In this document: in pieces, positions 22,008 to 33,926 of the stretch | Layout: every line of letters starts with the position of its first letter | How positions within the stretch are numbered: position 1 is the first letter of the stretch | Origin: Iris pallida | Lineage: Eukaryota > Streptophyta > Magnoliopsida > Asparagales > Iridaceae | Length of the DNA stretch: 64,000 bases | Assembly: GCA_029216955.1 (NCBI GenBank) | Contig: JANAVB010006998.1 | Coordinates: forward strand, 798,764 to 862,763 | Direction of reading: 5' to 3' | Program-made: the position numbers and the translations under genes | Notes under the pieces: model-generated | Told to the model about the DNA's origin: nothing | What the model saw: the letters and a program-made list of their open reading frames with translations, nothing else | Databases searched by the model: none

Positions 22008-22965
22008 TGTTTGCCATAAAAAATCAAAGATAGGTATTACAGAACATTAAAATTAATTGCAAACTTGCTTGTACAAAGAAAAGCCTAGAAAGAAATCCTA
22101 GGAAACAATCTAAGTACAATTATTTAGTTTTGATTCTGGGGGATGATGGTGGAGGCTCGAGAAAGTGCTATCAACTCTGCCTTACTTCGTGGACTATCTG
22201 ATGCAGTCTTTAGATCTTGAAGAAATTGCCTTCTTGAAGGTTGCCAGCCTTTTGTAGGGGCGTGGCACCATGCTATTTATAATAGGATGTATATTAAGCC
22301 GCATAGACGGCCTGCGGCCACGTGGCTGATTGGCACGCGAAGACCCGCTATTTGGCTGTCATCTGTCGATTTGTTGGGATTTTGTTGCAGCAAATCTGGG
22401 CAGTTTAGGACTTGGTCAGATTGCCACGTGTCCTGTCGCAGGGATAATTTTTTTAGCCCCATAGATCTCTCAGTTTTCGACCATGTGGGGCCGCATAAGA
22501 CTCATGCGGCTTAGGTCGCAGACTTCCTTAGCCCAGACATAGCTTGAGGATTTAAGCCGTATAGGTTCTGTATTTCGGCCGCATAAAGCTCATGCGGCTT
22601 GGATCACCGTTACTCTTGGCCGCATGAAGTTCGGATACTTTGGGGCCGCATATGTCTGAACCGTATAAGGTTCATGCGGCTTAGGTGAAACTCCTTCCGG
22701 CCGCATGAAGGCGTACGAACCTTACTTTTGGGCGACGTCTCACGTCTTATCTTTTTGTCGAAGTGTCAGAGCTGTCATTTTTTTCAGTTTTGTCAGGACT
22801 TGTCAGCTTTATCAGACGAACTCCTCCTCTTGGCCGCATATCTTCCTTCTGTAGCAGTTTGTCGAAGGGCCGTATATGTCATTGAACCAGTCATACGGCT
22901 TTCCTTTATGTGGACCTGTTTGGCCAAAAGTACCTATACGGCAACTTGTACCTATGAGGCAATTT
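22008..22965 (-). repeat. Tat1 5' LTR, outer edge truncated
   Basis: A direct repeat of 3942-4898, with TATA at 22273-22284. The outer ~40 bp (TGTAGAAGC...) are missing. The remaining edge contains three tandem TACCTATG(C/A)GG-type units at 22930-22985, where the 3' LTR has one. Confidence 0.8.
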
Positions 22966-23867
22966 GAAAGTACCTATGCGACGATTTCAAATTGAGCGAC
23001 CGACTTCATGATTCCAAAGTAATCAATAATCAGAAAAACCAAATCGAATCAAGAATTTGAAGAACTCATCCATCGTTCATTTGATCGATCAATTCGATCA
23101 ATCTGATCAAAACTGATCAAATTGGAAACAAAAGAGAAAGGAAAGATCAAAGAGAACTCGCCGAGCTAGTGGCTGCCCCCTCATTATTGATGTCGCCATG
23201 AGGGCCGAAGACCACCGGAGGAGGAGTGTGGAAACGCCATTGTTGCGGAGGATGATCGATGTTGTCGATCGAGAAAACAATCTCGCCACCGTTTGTCGAC
23301 GCAACTCTGCAGGAGACCGTACCTAGGCGTAGAAAAGCCTCGCAATCATCGGAGAAAAATCGTGGCCAAGCTTCAAGAGGAAGGAAGAAGCGCTGTCAGA
23401 GGAGATCCGCACAGTCGAGCGCCACCGGCAGAAGTCGCCTGTCGCCGGAAGAGCGGATGACTCGACGTCGCAGCCGGGAAGAGGCAACCTCACCGTTTGC
23501 TGGAGATGACTCCGTCGCCGGTGAAGGTGGTGGTCGTCGCTGGAACAAGATCTCAAAGTGATCAGGGTTAGGGTTCGAAAATAATTAGGAGAAAGGGACT
23601 GGAAAGATTTGGGGAAAGCAGAGCTTGAGGGCCTGGCTAAAAATGAAATGAAATGAAATCTTCTCTCTCCTCTTCTTTGACTATATATACAGAGAAGAAT
23701 CGGAACAAAAATGGGAGTTTGCAAATTAAGCTATAACAAATAATTATTTACACTTTTACTACAAAAATCTGTTAGAAAGTTTGTTAGGAAACTTGGGGAA
23801 CACTCCAAGTTAGCTACTCCCAAATAGCTAATTAATTAATCAAGATACTAAAATAAAACCTTTTCCC

Positions 23868-23935
<68 letters not shown>

Positions 23936-24017
23936 AAAACATGACTTGAATATAATATATAATTAATTATCATAAACAATTTTAAAATTCCATAAAAATC
24001 TAGAAAGCAGGGTTACA
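22966..24017 (-). mobile_element. Gypsy LTR-like block, minus orientation
   Basis: The right edge ends GGGTTACA at 24017, exactly where Tat2 coding sequence begins. Read on the minus strand this is TGTAACCCTGC, similar to the starts TGTAAAACCCC and TGTAGCTCCCC of the other long LTRs here. A minus-strand TATA (TGTATATATAG) is at 23680-23690, followed by a purine-rich leader and a GC-rich zone (23160-23560) whose open frames are probably not coding. The left edge and a target duplication could not be established. Confidence 0.5.
23869..23929. repeat. TA dinucleotide microsatellite
   Basis: About 30 uninterrupted TA units inside the LTR-like block. Confidence 0.95.
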
Positions 24018-25650
24018 TTACCAGATCTAGGAAGCTCTATCTCAGAGACTATCCAGAGGGACAAGTGACTACAGTCACACCTCCTCCAGTCTCCAATACC
24101 CCTCCAGCATCTTCTTCACCGGCTGTCAATGTTCCTTCGGCATTATCGCCTCAAACGGAACCTGTTCCTCCCAAACCAACAACAGCTGACAAGGGCAAAC
24201 AACCAGCTCTCTTTGACAAAATATTGGAAGAAAACTCTACCTCATGGACTCGAAAAGCCGTATAATTTTGACATATTGGCTCAATTAGCCAATACTTCGG
24301 CAGGGTTATCGATTTTCAAACTCCTGCGTCTCTCGAGAAAAACCCGAGAGACATTAAGTGAAGCTTTAATGCAAGCTGACGCTTGTCTGGCCCATCTTAA
24401 GAAGCCAAACAAGGAACCGGCAGCATGCTTTCACTGTCATAGTATCATGGAACTGAATTCCGATATCTTCTTCACTCAAGATGACATGCTTCGGGAGGAC
24501 AACCGACATGACCGACCTCTCTACTATACGGGTTATGTCGATACCATGAAGGTTGATCGTATTCTAGTCGACCCAGGATCTGTACTCAGCATTATGCCAA
24601 AAACTCTATTGGATGCGCTGAAGATCCCAGTTCATAACCTCTCTACAATAATCATGACTATCCTGGGGTTCAATTCCAGAAGAAGCGGATGATTGAAAAA
24701 GATTCGCTTGAAAGTCCAAATTGGCAATCTCCGTACGAAGGTCACCTTCTATGTGATTGACAATCACGTCTCCTACAACGTCTTGTCGGGAAGTATGTGG
24801 TTGCATGAACATAATATCGTGCCATCCACTCTCCATCAATGCTTCAAGTATGTCGATGACATTGGAGAAGTACGGAAGAAAGTGGCTGATCTTAATCCCT
24901 TTCGAGACATCAAAGCATATTATATAGACTCCAGAATGTATAAAGAAGAGTTCATGAAAGTCGTACTGGCCATGGACACTGAAGAAGATCGGAAAGAGAG
25001 TCTAGATGATATCTTGGTGGTTCTGGTCAAGGGATGCACTTCTCGTCCTTCGTCTTCTCAGACGCTGACCATCAATCTCCCTCCTTCTATCAAGCATCCT
25101 CCTACGTAAAAGATGGAGCATAGGGAGCTCACCTCTTCTGAGCCTCTTATTATCGACCTTCGTCGTAACAAGCCTTCTTCTTCTCCTCCTCTTATTATCA
25201 ATCTTAGCAAGCCATCTGTTAAGGTCAAGAGTACTATTATAAATGATGATGTAAATATCAACAAAGTAGCATCTCCTTTGCAGTATATCGACGTCAATCA
25301 TTACACACGACGTTATCTAGACATCTTGGATAACTTTGAACCCCTTACCTTAGGAGCAGTTCAACCTCTTTAAGATGAGGTATCACTTGAATCAGTACAA
25401 GATTCATTCTTTCTCGTTCCCTTCCGGAAGAAAGATGAACATCCTATCCTCTTCAGCAAAGGGTTGAATCAAAAGGCTACATCCGATAGCGATTCTGAAA
25501 AAGATGATAATGGACGACTTCAACTACGTTGTTACAGTCAACAGTCTAAGAACATCATCCAAAAGATGGGCTACAATTTCAAATTCGGCCTCAACGGTGG
25601 TAAGAAAAGACAAACTCCTATTCGTATACCTACCCCAAAAGGAAAGTCAC
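24018..25650 (+). pseudogene. Tat2 Gag C-terminus, protease and linker
   Basis: The frame opens directly at the LTR-like block with TRSRKLYLRDYPEGQV, then a Pro/Thr-rich linker. A frameshift near 24255 leads into PYNFDILAQLAN and the pre-protease DDMLREDNRHDRPLYYTGYV. The protease active site VDPGSVLSIMP is near 24570, with D-P-G instead of D-T/S-G as in Tat1. The end of the fold, TFYVIDNHVSYNVLSG and STLHQCFKYV, lies at 24745-24860, and a stop at 24692 splits the domain. The linker has repeated (I/L)IINL and IDLRR units (25060-25220) and ends with the G-patch-like QKMGYNFKFGLNGG at 25560-25600. Not functional. Confidence 0.8.
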
Positions 25651-25799
25651 TATAATATTATAACAAAACAAAGCATGGGTTAGGTTACACCTCGCCAATC
25701 TCAACCTTAGATGTTTCAGAGTCTGACAAAGAAGAATGATCTAACTCTTCCGACTCTACATCATGGGATTCAGACACCACTATAGGGCATATTCATCGA

Positions 25800-26800
25800 G
25801 TGACTCTATCTTCCAATATGGTGACTGTTGAGTTTTTGGAGGACGACGACGACTTCACCGAAGTTTTCGAAACTGAGCCCTGGGTACAAAAGATGGATAC
25901 CTATTAGGAACTTTGCTTCGAGCAGCATGAAACACCCACGGAGGATCAACTGGTCCAAATCGACGTTGGAGATAAAAATTCTCCAAGGCCGATCTTTATC
26001 AGCAAAAGTCTTCCTAAAGTAGATAAACAATATCTGATCCAGCTCATCAGGGAATACATTGATGTGTTTGCCTGGAGCTATAAAGACATGTCGAGATTAG
26101 ATCCTCAGATCGCTACTCACAAGCTCAACATTCTGCTAAATGCTAGGCCAGTCAAGCAACAACAGCGTCGATTCTGACTTGATATGATGGACGCTATAGA
26201 AGCTGAAGTTAAGAAGATCATCGCTTGCGACTTTATCAGAAAAGAACAACATCTAGACTGGGTAGCTAATGTCATCCCAGTTATGAAGAAAACAGGGAAG
26301 TCCGAGTTTGCATCGACTTTAGAGAGCTTATCCTAAAGATGAGTTCCCTCTTCCTATCACTGATGTCATGATCGACAACACTTGCGGGTTCGAACGAATG
26401 TCTTTCATGGACGGGTTCTTCGGATACAACCAGATTAGGATGAATCCCGAAGATAAAAATATACATCTTTCCACACTCCTCTAGGAGTCTACTGTTACAC
26501 AGTCATGCCATTGTTTCTCAAAAATGTTGGTGTAACCTATCAGCAGGCCATGAGCACCATCTTCCACGAACATTTATGGAAGACAGTCGAATGCTATGTC
26601 GACGATATTGCTGTCACGAGTCATTTAAAGTAAGATTACATCCCAGATTTAAGGACTATCTTTGATCTAATATGCCAGCATCAACTCAAGATGAATCCCA
26701 TCAAGTCATTCCTGGGAGTCTCTAGTGGCAAATTCCTCGGATTTGTTATTACCTCTAAGGGTATACACGTTGACCCCGAGAAAGTCAAAGCCATTCAATA
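25800..26800 (+). pseudogene. Tat2 reverse transcriptase
   Basis: The polymerase that copies element RNA into cDNA. Upstream residues include YLIQLIREYIDVFAWSY near 26030, and palm/finger motifs are seen around FIRKEQHLDWVANVIPV (26240-26290). The catalytic box CYVDDIAVT is at 26589-26615, and both aspartates are kept. The segment up to 26800 ends in VDPEKVKAIQ. Stops at 25907, 26176, 26632 and 26799, and a frameshift near 26320, make it inactive. Length and order match gypsy RT. Confidence 0.8.
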
Positions 26801-27330
26801 GATGCATCCTCCACGCAACCTAAAAGAGCTACAAGGATTCCAGGGATTGCTTGCATACATCAGAAGATTCATCTCAAATATCTCTAGACGTTGCAGACCA
26901 TTCACTCAATTGATGAAGAAAGTGGTGTCTTTCGTTTGGACTGACGAATGTCAGCAAGTATTTGAAGACATAAAGTGGTACTTAATGAACCCTCCAGTCT
27001 TAGTGTCTCTAATAACAGGAATACCCTTCCTGATGTATGTTCGAGCAATGGATCATTCTCTGGGTGCCCTGCTAGCCCAAAAGAACAAAGAAGGTCATGA
27101 GCAAGTAATCTATTATCTCTGTCGTATAATGATCGGTGCTGAACATCGATACAGTCCGATAGAAAAAGAATGTCTAGCCTTGATGTTCGCCGTCCAGAAA
27201 ATGCGGTACTATATCACAGGCAAAACCATTTATGTTCTCTCCCGAGTCAACCCCCTCCGAGTCTTGATGAAGAAGCCCAGTACACTCAATTCCAGACTTG
27301 CTACATGGGCTATATTGCTAGCATAATATG
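26801..27330 (+). pseudogene. Tat2 RNase H (retroviral-type, first RNase H)
   Basis: The open frame 26802-27326 begins with the RT tail (MHPPRNLKELQGFQGLLAYIRRFI), characteristic of the gypsy RT-RNase H junction. It continues with FVWTDECQQVFEDIK, MYVRAMDHSLGALLAQ and YSPIEKECLALMFAVQKMRYY. In the family these last two segments carry the catalytic acidic residues (an Asp and a Glu) that degrade RNA in the hybrid. The reading frame is intact for 174 codons. A stop at 27327-27329 interrupts the linker to the second RNase H. Confidence 0.8.
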
Positions 27331-27985
27331 CTATGGTCTATGTCCCACAAAAGTCTATTAAGGGGCAAGCCCTAGCTGATTTCTTGGCGGCTCATCCAAT
27401 TCCTGAAACTTCTAAACTCTATCATGAAATTTCTGATGAAACTCTGGAATATAACATGATTTCAGAAGAAATCCTTGCTTGGCGCCTATTCTTTGATGGT
27501 GTATCCCGAATCGGACCCAAAGGCGCTATCATCACTGGAGTTGGAATCATTCTTGTATCTCCTAAAGGACTGGCCATTCAAAGAGCCTATTACCTGGACG
27601 AGCTATGCTCTAATAATATTTCTGAAAACAATGCTCTACTCATTGGTCTCCAATTAGCTAAACAGTTGGATATCGAATAGCTTGAAGTATAAGAAGACTC
27701 TAAACTGATTGTCAATCAGGTTAAAGGCACGTATGAAGTTCGTCATCAAGAACTCATTCCATACCATGAAGCAGCAGTCAAACTGGCTACATCATTCAAA
27801 GGTTTTTTATTGAACATGTACGTCGAGCATGCAATACAGAAGCTGATGCACTCGCTAATCTACCAGCAGTATTACCGATTCCTATGAAAAGACAACAGAT
27901 GATCGTCATCACTAATAAGGAATTATTTTGTGTCGATAATAGTTTGCATCTTAAATACAGCAATTCAGTCGAGACTTGTACCACG
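27331..27985 (+). pseudogene. Tat2 second (archaeal-type) RNase H and integrase start
   Basis: Tat-lineage elements carry an additional RNase H copied from a host-type enzyme. Here LADFLAAHPIPE leads into WRLFFDGVSR, then NNISENNALLIGL and EDSKLIVNQVKGTYEVR. These three segments hold the expected D, E and D. Stops at 27678 and 27690 and a frameshift near 27800 are present. The tail runs into the beginning of the integrase region (CVDNSLHLKYSNSVE), which is cut at 27985 by the solo LTR insertion. Confidence 0.75.
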
Positions 27986-30705
27986 TGTAATGCCTGTGGT
28001 TCGTATTACGTATTTCTGGAATACGTGTACGTATTTATTCTTGTATTGCATCATTCCTTGTTTAGTTTTTTTCATGGCTTGGCTTGGTTTATTCCTGGTT
28101 CGGGTTGGTTGGTTTGGCTTGGCTTGGTTTTGATTGGGTTCATGATGAACCCAAGGTGAACCCCTACCTACCACCACTATTTGTATTTATTAGTCCTCTT
28201 CATTCTCTCTCTTCATTATTCATCTTCTTCTTCCTCATTTACTCCCTTCACCTACCAAAGAGAGAAGAGAGAGATCTAGGCAAGTGTACCTTGCCACCAC
28301 TTGAGAACCACTTTTTATTTGTCTATTAGCTAGATTAGGCCATGGTGATCAACATTAGAACTTGACATTTTGTGATTTGGAGTCTCCATTATTCTAGATC
28401 TAAGTTTCTTCTATTTTCGGTTTTGCATGGTTTTGATCTATTTTAGTTGTATTTTTATGGGTTTTGATGTTCTTATGTTGGGGAGAATTGAATTTCACCC
28501 AAGATAGAACTTTACAAAGTTGGATTTGGACTTGTTTTGACCAAGTTATGGACTTTTGAAGCTTTGGGTTCAACCATGGAGTTCCTGCTGATTTGGAGAA
28601 GACAGTGAGCAGTGCACGAGCTTTTTAGCTTGTGCCACTGAGTTGCGCACGCTCTTTAGCACAGCGCAGTCCCCATACACTGCCTTTTGGGAGCGTATGA
28701 CGCACATACGCTCGCTTGCTTGACAAGGAGCCGTATGGACCCCATACGCTGCCTTCTGGGAGCGTATGACTCGCATACGCTCGTTTGCTTGACCAGGAGT
28801 CGTATGGACCCCATACGCTGCCTTCTGGGAGCGTATGACTCGCATACGCTCGCTTGCTTGACAAGGAGTCGTATGGACCCCATACGCTGCCTTTTGGGAG
28901 CGTATGACTCGTATGCGCTCGCTTGCTTGACGAGGAGTCGTATTGAGTACAAACGCTGCCTTTTGGAAGCGTATGACCTGAGCGTAGCCAGACCTGAGCG
29001 TAGCTTGCACTGAGCGTATGGCCTTTGGCTGACTTGGTCTTATGTCAGCGTGTCAGATTTGGTTTTATTTTTCTTAAGCTTGGCTCTTCTATAGTCCTGT
29101 ATATTGATATTTTATTAGATATTTTACGTCCATTTTATATCCTTACGCCTTTTGTCATGAACTTGATAATCACGAATTTATGTAATATGTTTGGAATTGA
29201 TAACTGAGCCTGACATGATAGTGACCCGTAGTGGTGTACTCCTGATATGAGTAACCTGACATGACCTGATAGTGGCCCGTCGTGGCGCACTCCTAGCTAG
29301 TACACTTGACCTGATAACCTGACATGTTATATCTTGATAAGCTGTTACGACGGCTACTTGACATGACATGACCCGTATAATATCCTGGACACCGTGGGCG
29401 ATTGTGCTTGTATTAATAAACCAGTCCTGTCTTGCATCATGTCTAGGATGGGACTCCTGAGTACCACGGTCAGGAGTACCTATTGAAATAAACTAAGGAC
29501 TAATAACTAGATTAATACATTAGTCATGAAGAGATTTCCCAGCTACAGGCAATCCCGTTACCTGGGCACGCCTTGGGATCTGTAGCCTGCCGTCGAGTAG
29601 GGCACATTTCCAGCACACTGTCATGTGTTGCACCCTTCAAGCTACCTAAGGGTACATTCGTTTCCTGGACGATGTACCCACCTGAATTCAACTCTAATCT
29701 TTTAACCCGGGGAACCTGGATGGTCTGCAGGGCTTGTGGCTGTGGAATAATCTCACTACATCTTGTTAGTAATTAGGCTTGTGACAACCCTAGTTAGTTA
29801 AAGTATCAAGCCATAATTCTCGCTTGGCCGTGAAATGATTGGATGGAGTCTAACCACTCTAGTCTTGCCCTGATCCTGTTCCAGATTATTGAATGACCAG
29901 AATGCTCGTATTTATTTTACCGATAAATGGTGAGAATTCCAAGTTCTGTTCAGACAAAGGGTTACAACCCCGGTCCTTGTTTGGTTTACGGGTTGTAACC
30001 TGGTTATCTGAATAGTTCCATGGTTATCTCGTCGTATATCATCCTGGTGTATTTTTTTTATTTCCAGTTCTTACTTTTATTTATATTTTGTGCTGATTGC
30101 TGGTTTTTAGTTCTTAAGTGAAGCTTCCTTTGTGGCACTTGCTCTTTCTGGGGTCTGACCCAGCTGGTTTTGTGTGGCCAGATTTCGGAGCAGCTCCAGA
30201 GGATCTACCGACCTTCCAGCCAGATGGTGGCCACAAGACGGAACCCTGGCAACGAGTGGGTTATTTTTGGCTCTTCCACTCTATTGTAAAAAATTATTCT
30301 TTTGAGGCGTTTAGCCGACAAGCACCTGTTTAGCTCGATTGCATTTACTTACTGTCTGCCTACGGGCTGTAACATGATTGACAGATCCTAGGGTTGATCA
30401 TGTATGACTAAACTCTTGCTAGTCCTAACATTTTGTAATGACTAGCTTCATGATCAGCTAAATATGTAATGTTTGGGACGCCTTACTATTGTATATTTAA
30501 TGATCATACATCTTGTAACTTTTACTTACTTGCTTGTGATTGAGACAATAGGTTGTTCATGACCTTAGGAGACTGCTAGCTTGTAGATAAACCCTCATGT
30601 ATCCTAGACAGCCGTGACCGTATAGCGAGGTGGGTTGTACTTCTATATACCTAGCTGGCTATGTCTGCCCCCCGCTCTCCAGTATTCTGGTTCTGGGGCG
30701 TGACA
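27986..30705 (+). mobile_element. Solo LTR of a Tekay/Del-like gypsy element, TSD CCACG
   Basis: The insertion starts TGTAATGCCTGTGG and ends GGGGCGTGACA. It is flanked by CCACG at 27981-27985 and CCACG at 30706-30710. Removing it restores the continuity of the Tat2 integrase frame across the site, a strong independent check. There are no coding domains inside. A pyrimidine-rich leader-like zone lies at 28180-28300, and a hairpin-bearing tandem repeat lies at 28691-28990. The ending GGGGCGTGACA is typical of Tekay/Del-type LTRs. Orientation is inferred from the ends. Confidence 0.9.
28691..28990. repeat. 69-bp tandem repeat with inverted core
   Basis: Units begin at 28691, 28760, 28829 and 28898, with a partial unit at about 28967, so the period is 69 bp. 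Each contains GAGCGTATG followed closely by CATACGCTC, which can form a 9-bp hairpin, plus GTATGGACCCCATACG, a second inverted pair. Because 69 is divisible by 3, frames on both strands stay open and give repeated 23-residue nonsense peptides. No gene is called. Confidence 0.9.
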
Positions 30706-31091
30706 CCACGAGTGAAGACTGGAGGGCTCATTTTATCGACTTTGCGGCACATGACATCTTATCTGAAGATCCCAACGAAGCAACAATAATCCATTGGCGG
30801 TCACTCCGATTTTACTACAATCACACCTCCAAAATACTTTATCGACGATCATTTGATAGTATGCTTCTACACTATCTTACGGAAGATGAAGCAAAGTAGA
30901 TACTATGTGAAGCTCACAATGGTGTCTGTGGTGCACATCAACCTAGTCCTAAGCTACAGGATCGGATCTGACGCAAGGGATATTATTGGCCTACGATGGT
31001 GTCAGATGCCATTGAATATTCAAGAAAATGCCGAGCATGTCAAATCCATGCAGATTTCACCCACCAACCATTAGAATTCTTACATCCCATT
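30706..31091 (+). pseudogene. Tat2 integrase zinc-binding domain
   Basis: The frame continues from 27985 after the solo LTR and enters the N-terminal integrase domain. It shows LHYLTEDEAK, a stop at 30897, CEAHNGVCGAHQPSPKLQ, a stop near 30968, GYYWPTMVSDAIEYSRKC and CQIHADF. This is the HHCC zinc-finger pattern (H-x5-H and C-x2-C). It ends at the copia insertion and resumes at 38866. Confidence 0.8.
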
Positions 31092-31096
31092 GCAAC

Positions 31097-32364
31097 TGAT
31101 GGAACTGGGGATTTTCAGGACCCTTTCTTTGGTGTGCGTCTTGATCGATAGAAAGTTAAACAGATCTAATACATGTTCTAACCCTTCATAGGCGGAAACT
31201 AGGGTTCACGAATTATACCTGCAGCGGAAAGAAGACAAGTAATTCCTGTAAATCTCGAGCGGACGACCCCAAGATCTTCTGCACGTATTCCTTCCTCGAG
31301 TTGGACGTCGTGTGGACGACGATCTTCCAACCTTTTCTTCTCCTTGGCAGCCCTCTCTTCCTCTCCTTACGTGAATCCCGAATTTAGAGAAAATTTCAGA
31401 CTTCTGATCAGTAATCTGGCGGCTAGATAATAGAGGATATATAAAGGCTGCAGCAGGGACCATAAGGAGAAATTAGGGTTAGGCCTCCTAACGGATCTGG
31501 ATATCCCGTGTTCAGCCCGAACACACAATCCAGGCCCATTAACAATAGCTCGGTCCACTAATGAGCTATTGTTGCACTACCTCCCTAATTCCAAATTTTG
31601 TTTATGGGCTCCTTTTATTATATGCACGTTTGGCTCCCCATGTTAAGATATTGTATGTCCGTCGATCATATTAAGTTACTGACAAATATATTGATTCGAC
31701 ATCTTTTATCCTTAAGTAGTACCGTTCAACTTTATTTGTCATGTCAGATATAATCCACCTGCAGGGTTTACATGACAATCCTTATGAGCTCCTTAAGGGG
31801 ACCTCATCAACCCGATGTATCGGGACATAGATTCCATTTATAATCAACAGCCCATCATACATACAATGTTATTACCCAATTTATAGAGGTTGTTGATCCA
31901 TAATGAATCTCACTCTTTTATGAGTCAAAGTAATGTACACTATATATACATGTCCGTTGTTATATCCGAATTAAGAGCACAAGCATCCATAATAATAGAG
32001 GTGTTTGTTCTCTTATATAGTCAGTACAAAGAGAACAACCTCAAGTGGTCCTGTTCAATACACACAAAGTGTACTAGTGTAAACCTATAGTCAAGATAGA
32101 CTAATACCAGATTACACTACAACCTTTCCAATAGATTGTCCAAGTCCATCTAGGTTGTGAACTATTTATATACTCTATAGGGAACTGATAATATGATCTT
32201 CTGTGTGACACCACACACCATATTATCTACAATATAGAATCAGACATTTGCATTAACACTTGCAACAAATACAATATGCAAACATTTGTCTATATGATTC
32301 TCATTCAAAATTTAAGTAAATGAGGTTACTAAAAAAGTGATGTTTTTAGTATATAACCCTAACA
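31097..32364 (-). repeat. Copia 3' LTR
   Basis: A 1,268-bp direct repeat of 37591-38860. By eye about 8 differences occur in the first 140 bp, mostly transitions. Confidence 0.95.
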
Positions 32365-32378
32365 ATCTCCCACTTATA
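32365..32378 (-). promoter_or_regulatory. Copia polypurine tract
   Basis: The minus strand reads TATAAGTGGGAGAT directly before the LTR start TGTTAGGG, the usual copia arrangement. Confidence 0.75.
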
Positions 32379-32426
32379 CTCAAAGCATTGCTTTTTAGTA
32401 TACTATTACAAATGTCCCACTTATAC

Positions 32427-33923
32427 TTAAATCCATGCTACTACACATCTGACTCTCATTCCCTCAACATGACTATCAAAAGCCTTGGATGGTAAGCTCT
32501 TTGTAAAGGGATCAGCTAGGTTGTCGGTTGATGCTTTCTTGATCACATCAACTTTTCCTTTCTTTACAAAATCTCGTATCAGGTGGTACTTGCGCTCAAT
32601 GTGTTTGCCTGTCTTATGGGCTCGTGGTTCCTTCGAGTTTACAACTGCACCACTATTATCACAATAAAGTGTAATAGACTTAGGCAAACTAGGTACCACA
32701 TCCAAGTCCAACAGAAAGTTTCTGAGCCAAACCACTTCTTTGGCTGCCTCAGTGGATGCCATATACTTGGCTTCCATGGTGGAATCAGCAATATATTTTT
32801 GCTTGATACTCCTCCACACAATGGCTCCACCTCCCAAAGTAAATACATAACCTGAGCTAGATTTTCTGGAATCCCTATCTGACTGAAAATCTGAGTCTGT
32901 ATACCCAAAAGGAACTAAACTATCTGCCTGGTAAACTAGCATATACTCTTTAGTCCTTTTCAGGTACTTTAAAATATGCTTTATGGCAGTCCAGTGCTCT
33001 TGTCCTGGGTTAGACTGATATCTGCTGACCATGTCTACGACAAAACAGATGTCTGGTCTCGTACATAGTATTGCATACATTAAGCTTCCTACTGCTGAAG
33101 CATAAGGAACTGCCATCATGTTCTCTATCTCTTTAGGTGTCCTCGGACACTGTTCCTTTGATAGAGCAATTCCATGTCTAAAAGGTAAGAAACCTTTCTT
33201 AGAATTTTGCATACTAAAACGAGTTAGTACAGTATCGATATAGGAAGCTTGGGATAAGCCCAACATCCTTTTCTTACGATCTCGTAGAACTTTGAACCCA
33301 AGGATGTGACCTACTTCTCCCAAGTCCTTCATATCAAACTGTTTGGATAACCATACCCTTACATCAGATAACACCTTCACATTGTTTCCAATGAGCAAGA
33401 TGTCATCCACATAAAGTACTAGGAACACCACCAGGTTTTTGTCACACTTTCTATATACACATGATTCATCATGACATTGATCAAATCCATAGGATTTTAT
33501 CACCTGATCAAAACATATGTTCTAAGATCTGGAAGCTTGCTTAAGTCCATAAATGGACTTCTTGAGCTTACAAACAAGATGCTCCTGGCCCTTTTAAATG
33601 AACCCGTCTGGTTGCTTCATATAGATGTCTTCCTCAAGACTTCCATTAAGGAAAGCTGTCTTGACATCCATTTGCCAAATCTCATAATCGAGATGAGCTG
33701 AAATAGACAAAAGAATCCGGATAGACTTAAGCATGGCTACATGAGAAAAGGTTTTCTCATAATCGATACCCTCTCTTTGAGTAAAATCTTTTGCTACAAG
33801 CCAAGCTTTAAAGGTTTCAACCTTACCATCTGATCCTCTTTTTCTCTTATAGACCCACTTGCATCCAATGGCTTTTACACCAACGGGTGGTTCTACAAGC
33901 TCCCAGACCTGATTTGAATCCAT
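32427..33923 (-). pseudogene. Copia reverse transcriptase and RNase H
   Basis: Synthesis of element cDNA. The RT starts with WELVEPPVGVKAIGCKWVYK (near 33900), DVKTAFLNGSLEEDIYMKQPDGF, then a stop at 33594-33596 and one near 33522. It continues with VLYVDDILLIGN, so the catalytic YVDD is intact, followed by the copia RNase H blocks YTDSDFQSD, DSTMEAKYMA and YCDNSGAVV. The frame ends at 32427 with 358 codons open after the last stop. Both stops are single changes consistent with C-to-T decay. Otherwise the length is as expected for the family. Confidence 0.9.
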
Positions 33924-33926
33924 AGA

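Larger units (their letters stand above)
3942..22965 (-). mobile_element. Tat1: Tat/Ogre-type Ty3/gypsy retrotransposon, decayed, pol mostly deleted
   Basis: The two LTRs are direct repeats (3942-4898 and 22008-22965) about 18 kb apart. Reading the minus strand from the right gives 5' LTR, a tRNA-Arg-like primer site, a leader ORF, gag (20472-19276), a Gag C-terminus and protease (to 17122), a pol deletion, integrase end fragments, repeat-rich 3' UTR, an antisense gene, the polypurine tract and the 3' LTR. Primer type, D-P-G protease, integrase C-terminus and UTR architecture all fit the Tat/Ogre lineage. Without the CACTA insertion (6651-14490) the element would be about 11 kb. By eye the LTRs differ at roughly 15 positions in 200 bp, so it is not recent. 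The outer edge of the 5' LTR is truncated, so no target duplication can be shown. Confidence 0.85.

Noticed and set aside
23259..23724. Arg/Ser-rich frames of 100 and 133 codons on opposite strands
   Set aside because: They lie in the GC-rich leader part of an LTR-like block, and neither shows a domain.
28570..29013. Overlapping frames of 80-146 codons with repeated 23-residue units
   Set aside because: They exist only because the 69-bp tandem repeat is divisible by three and lacks stops.
31890..32090. 66-codon frame, repeated at 38384-38584
   Set aside because: The two frames are the same LTR sequence in both copies of the copia element. They run antisense to it and are not a gene pair.
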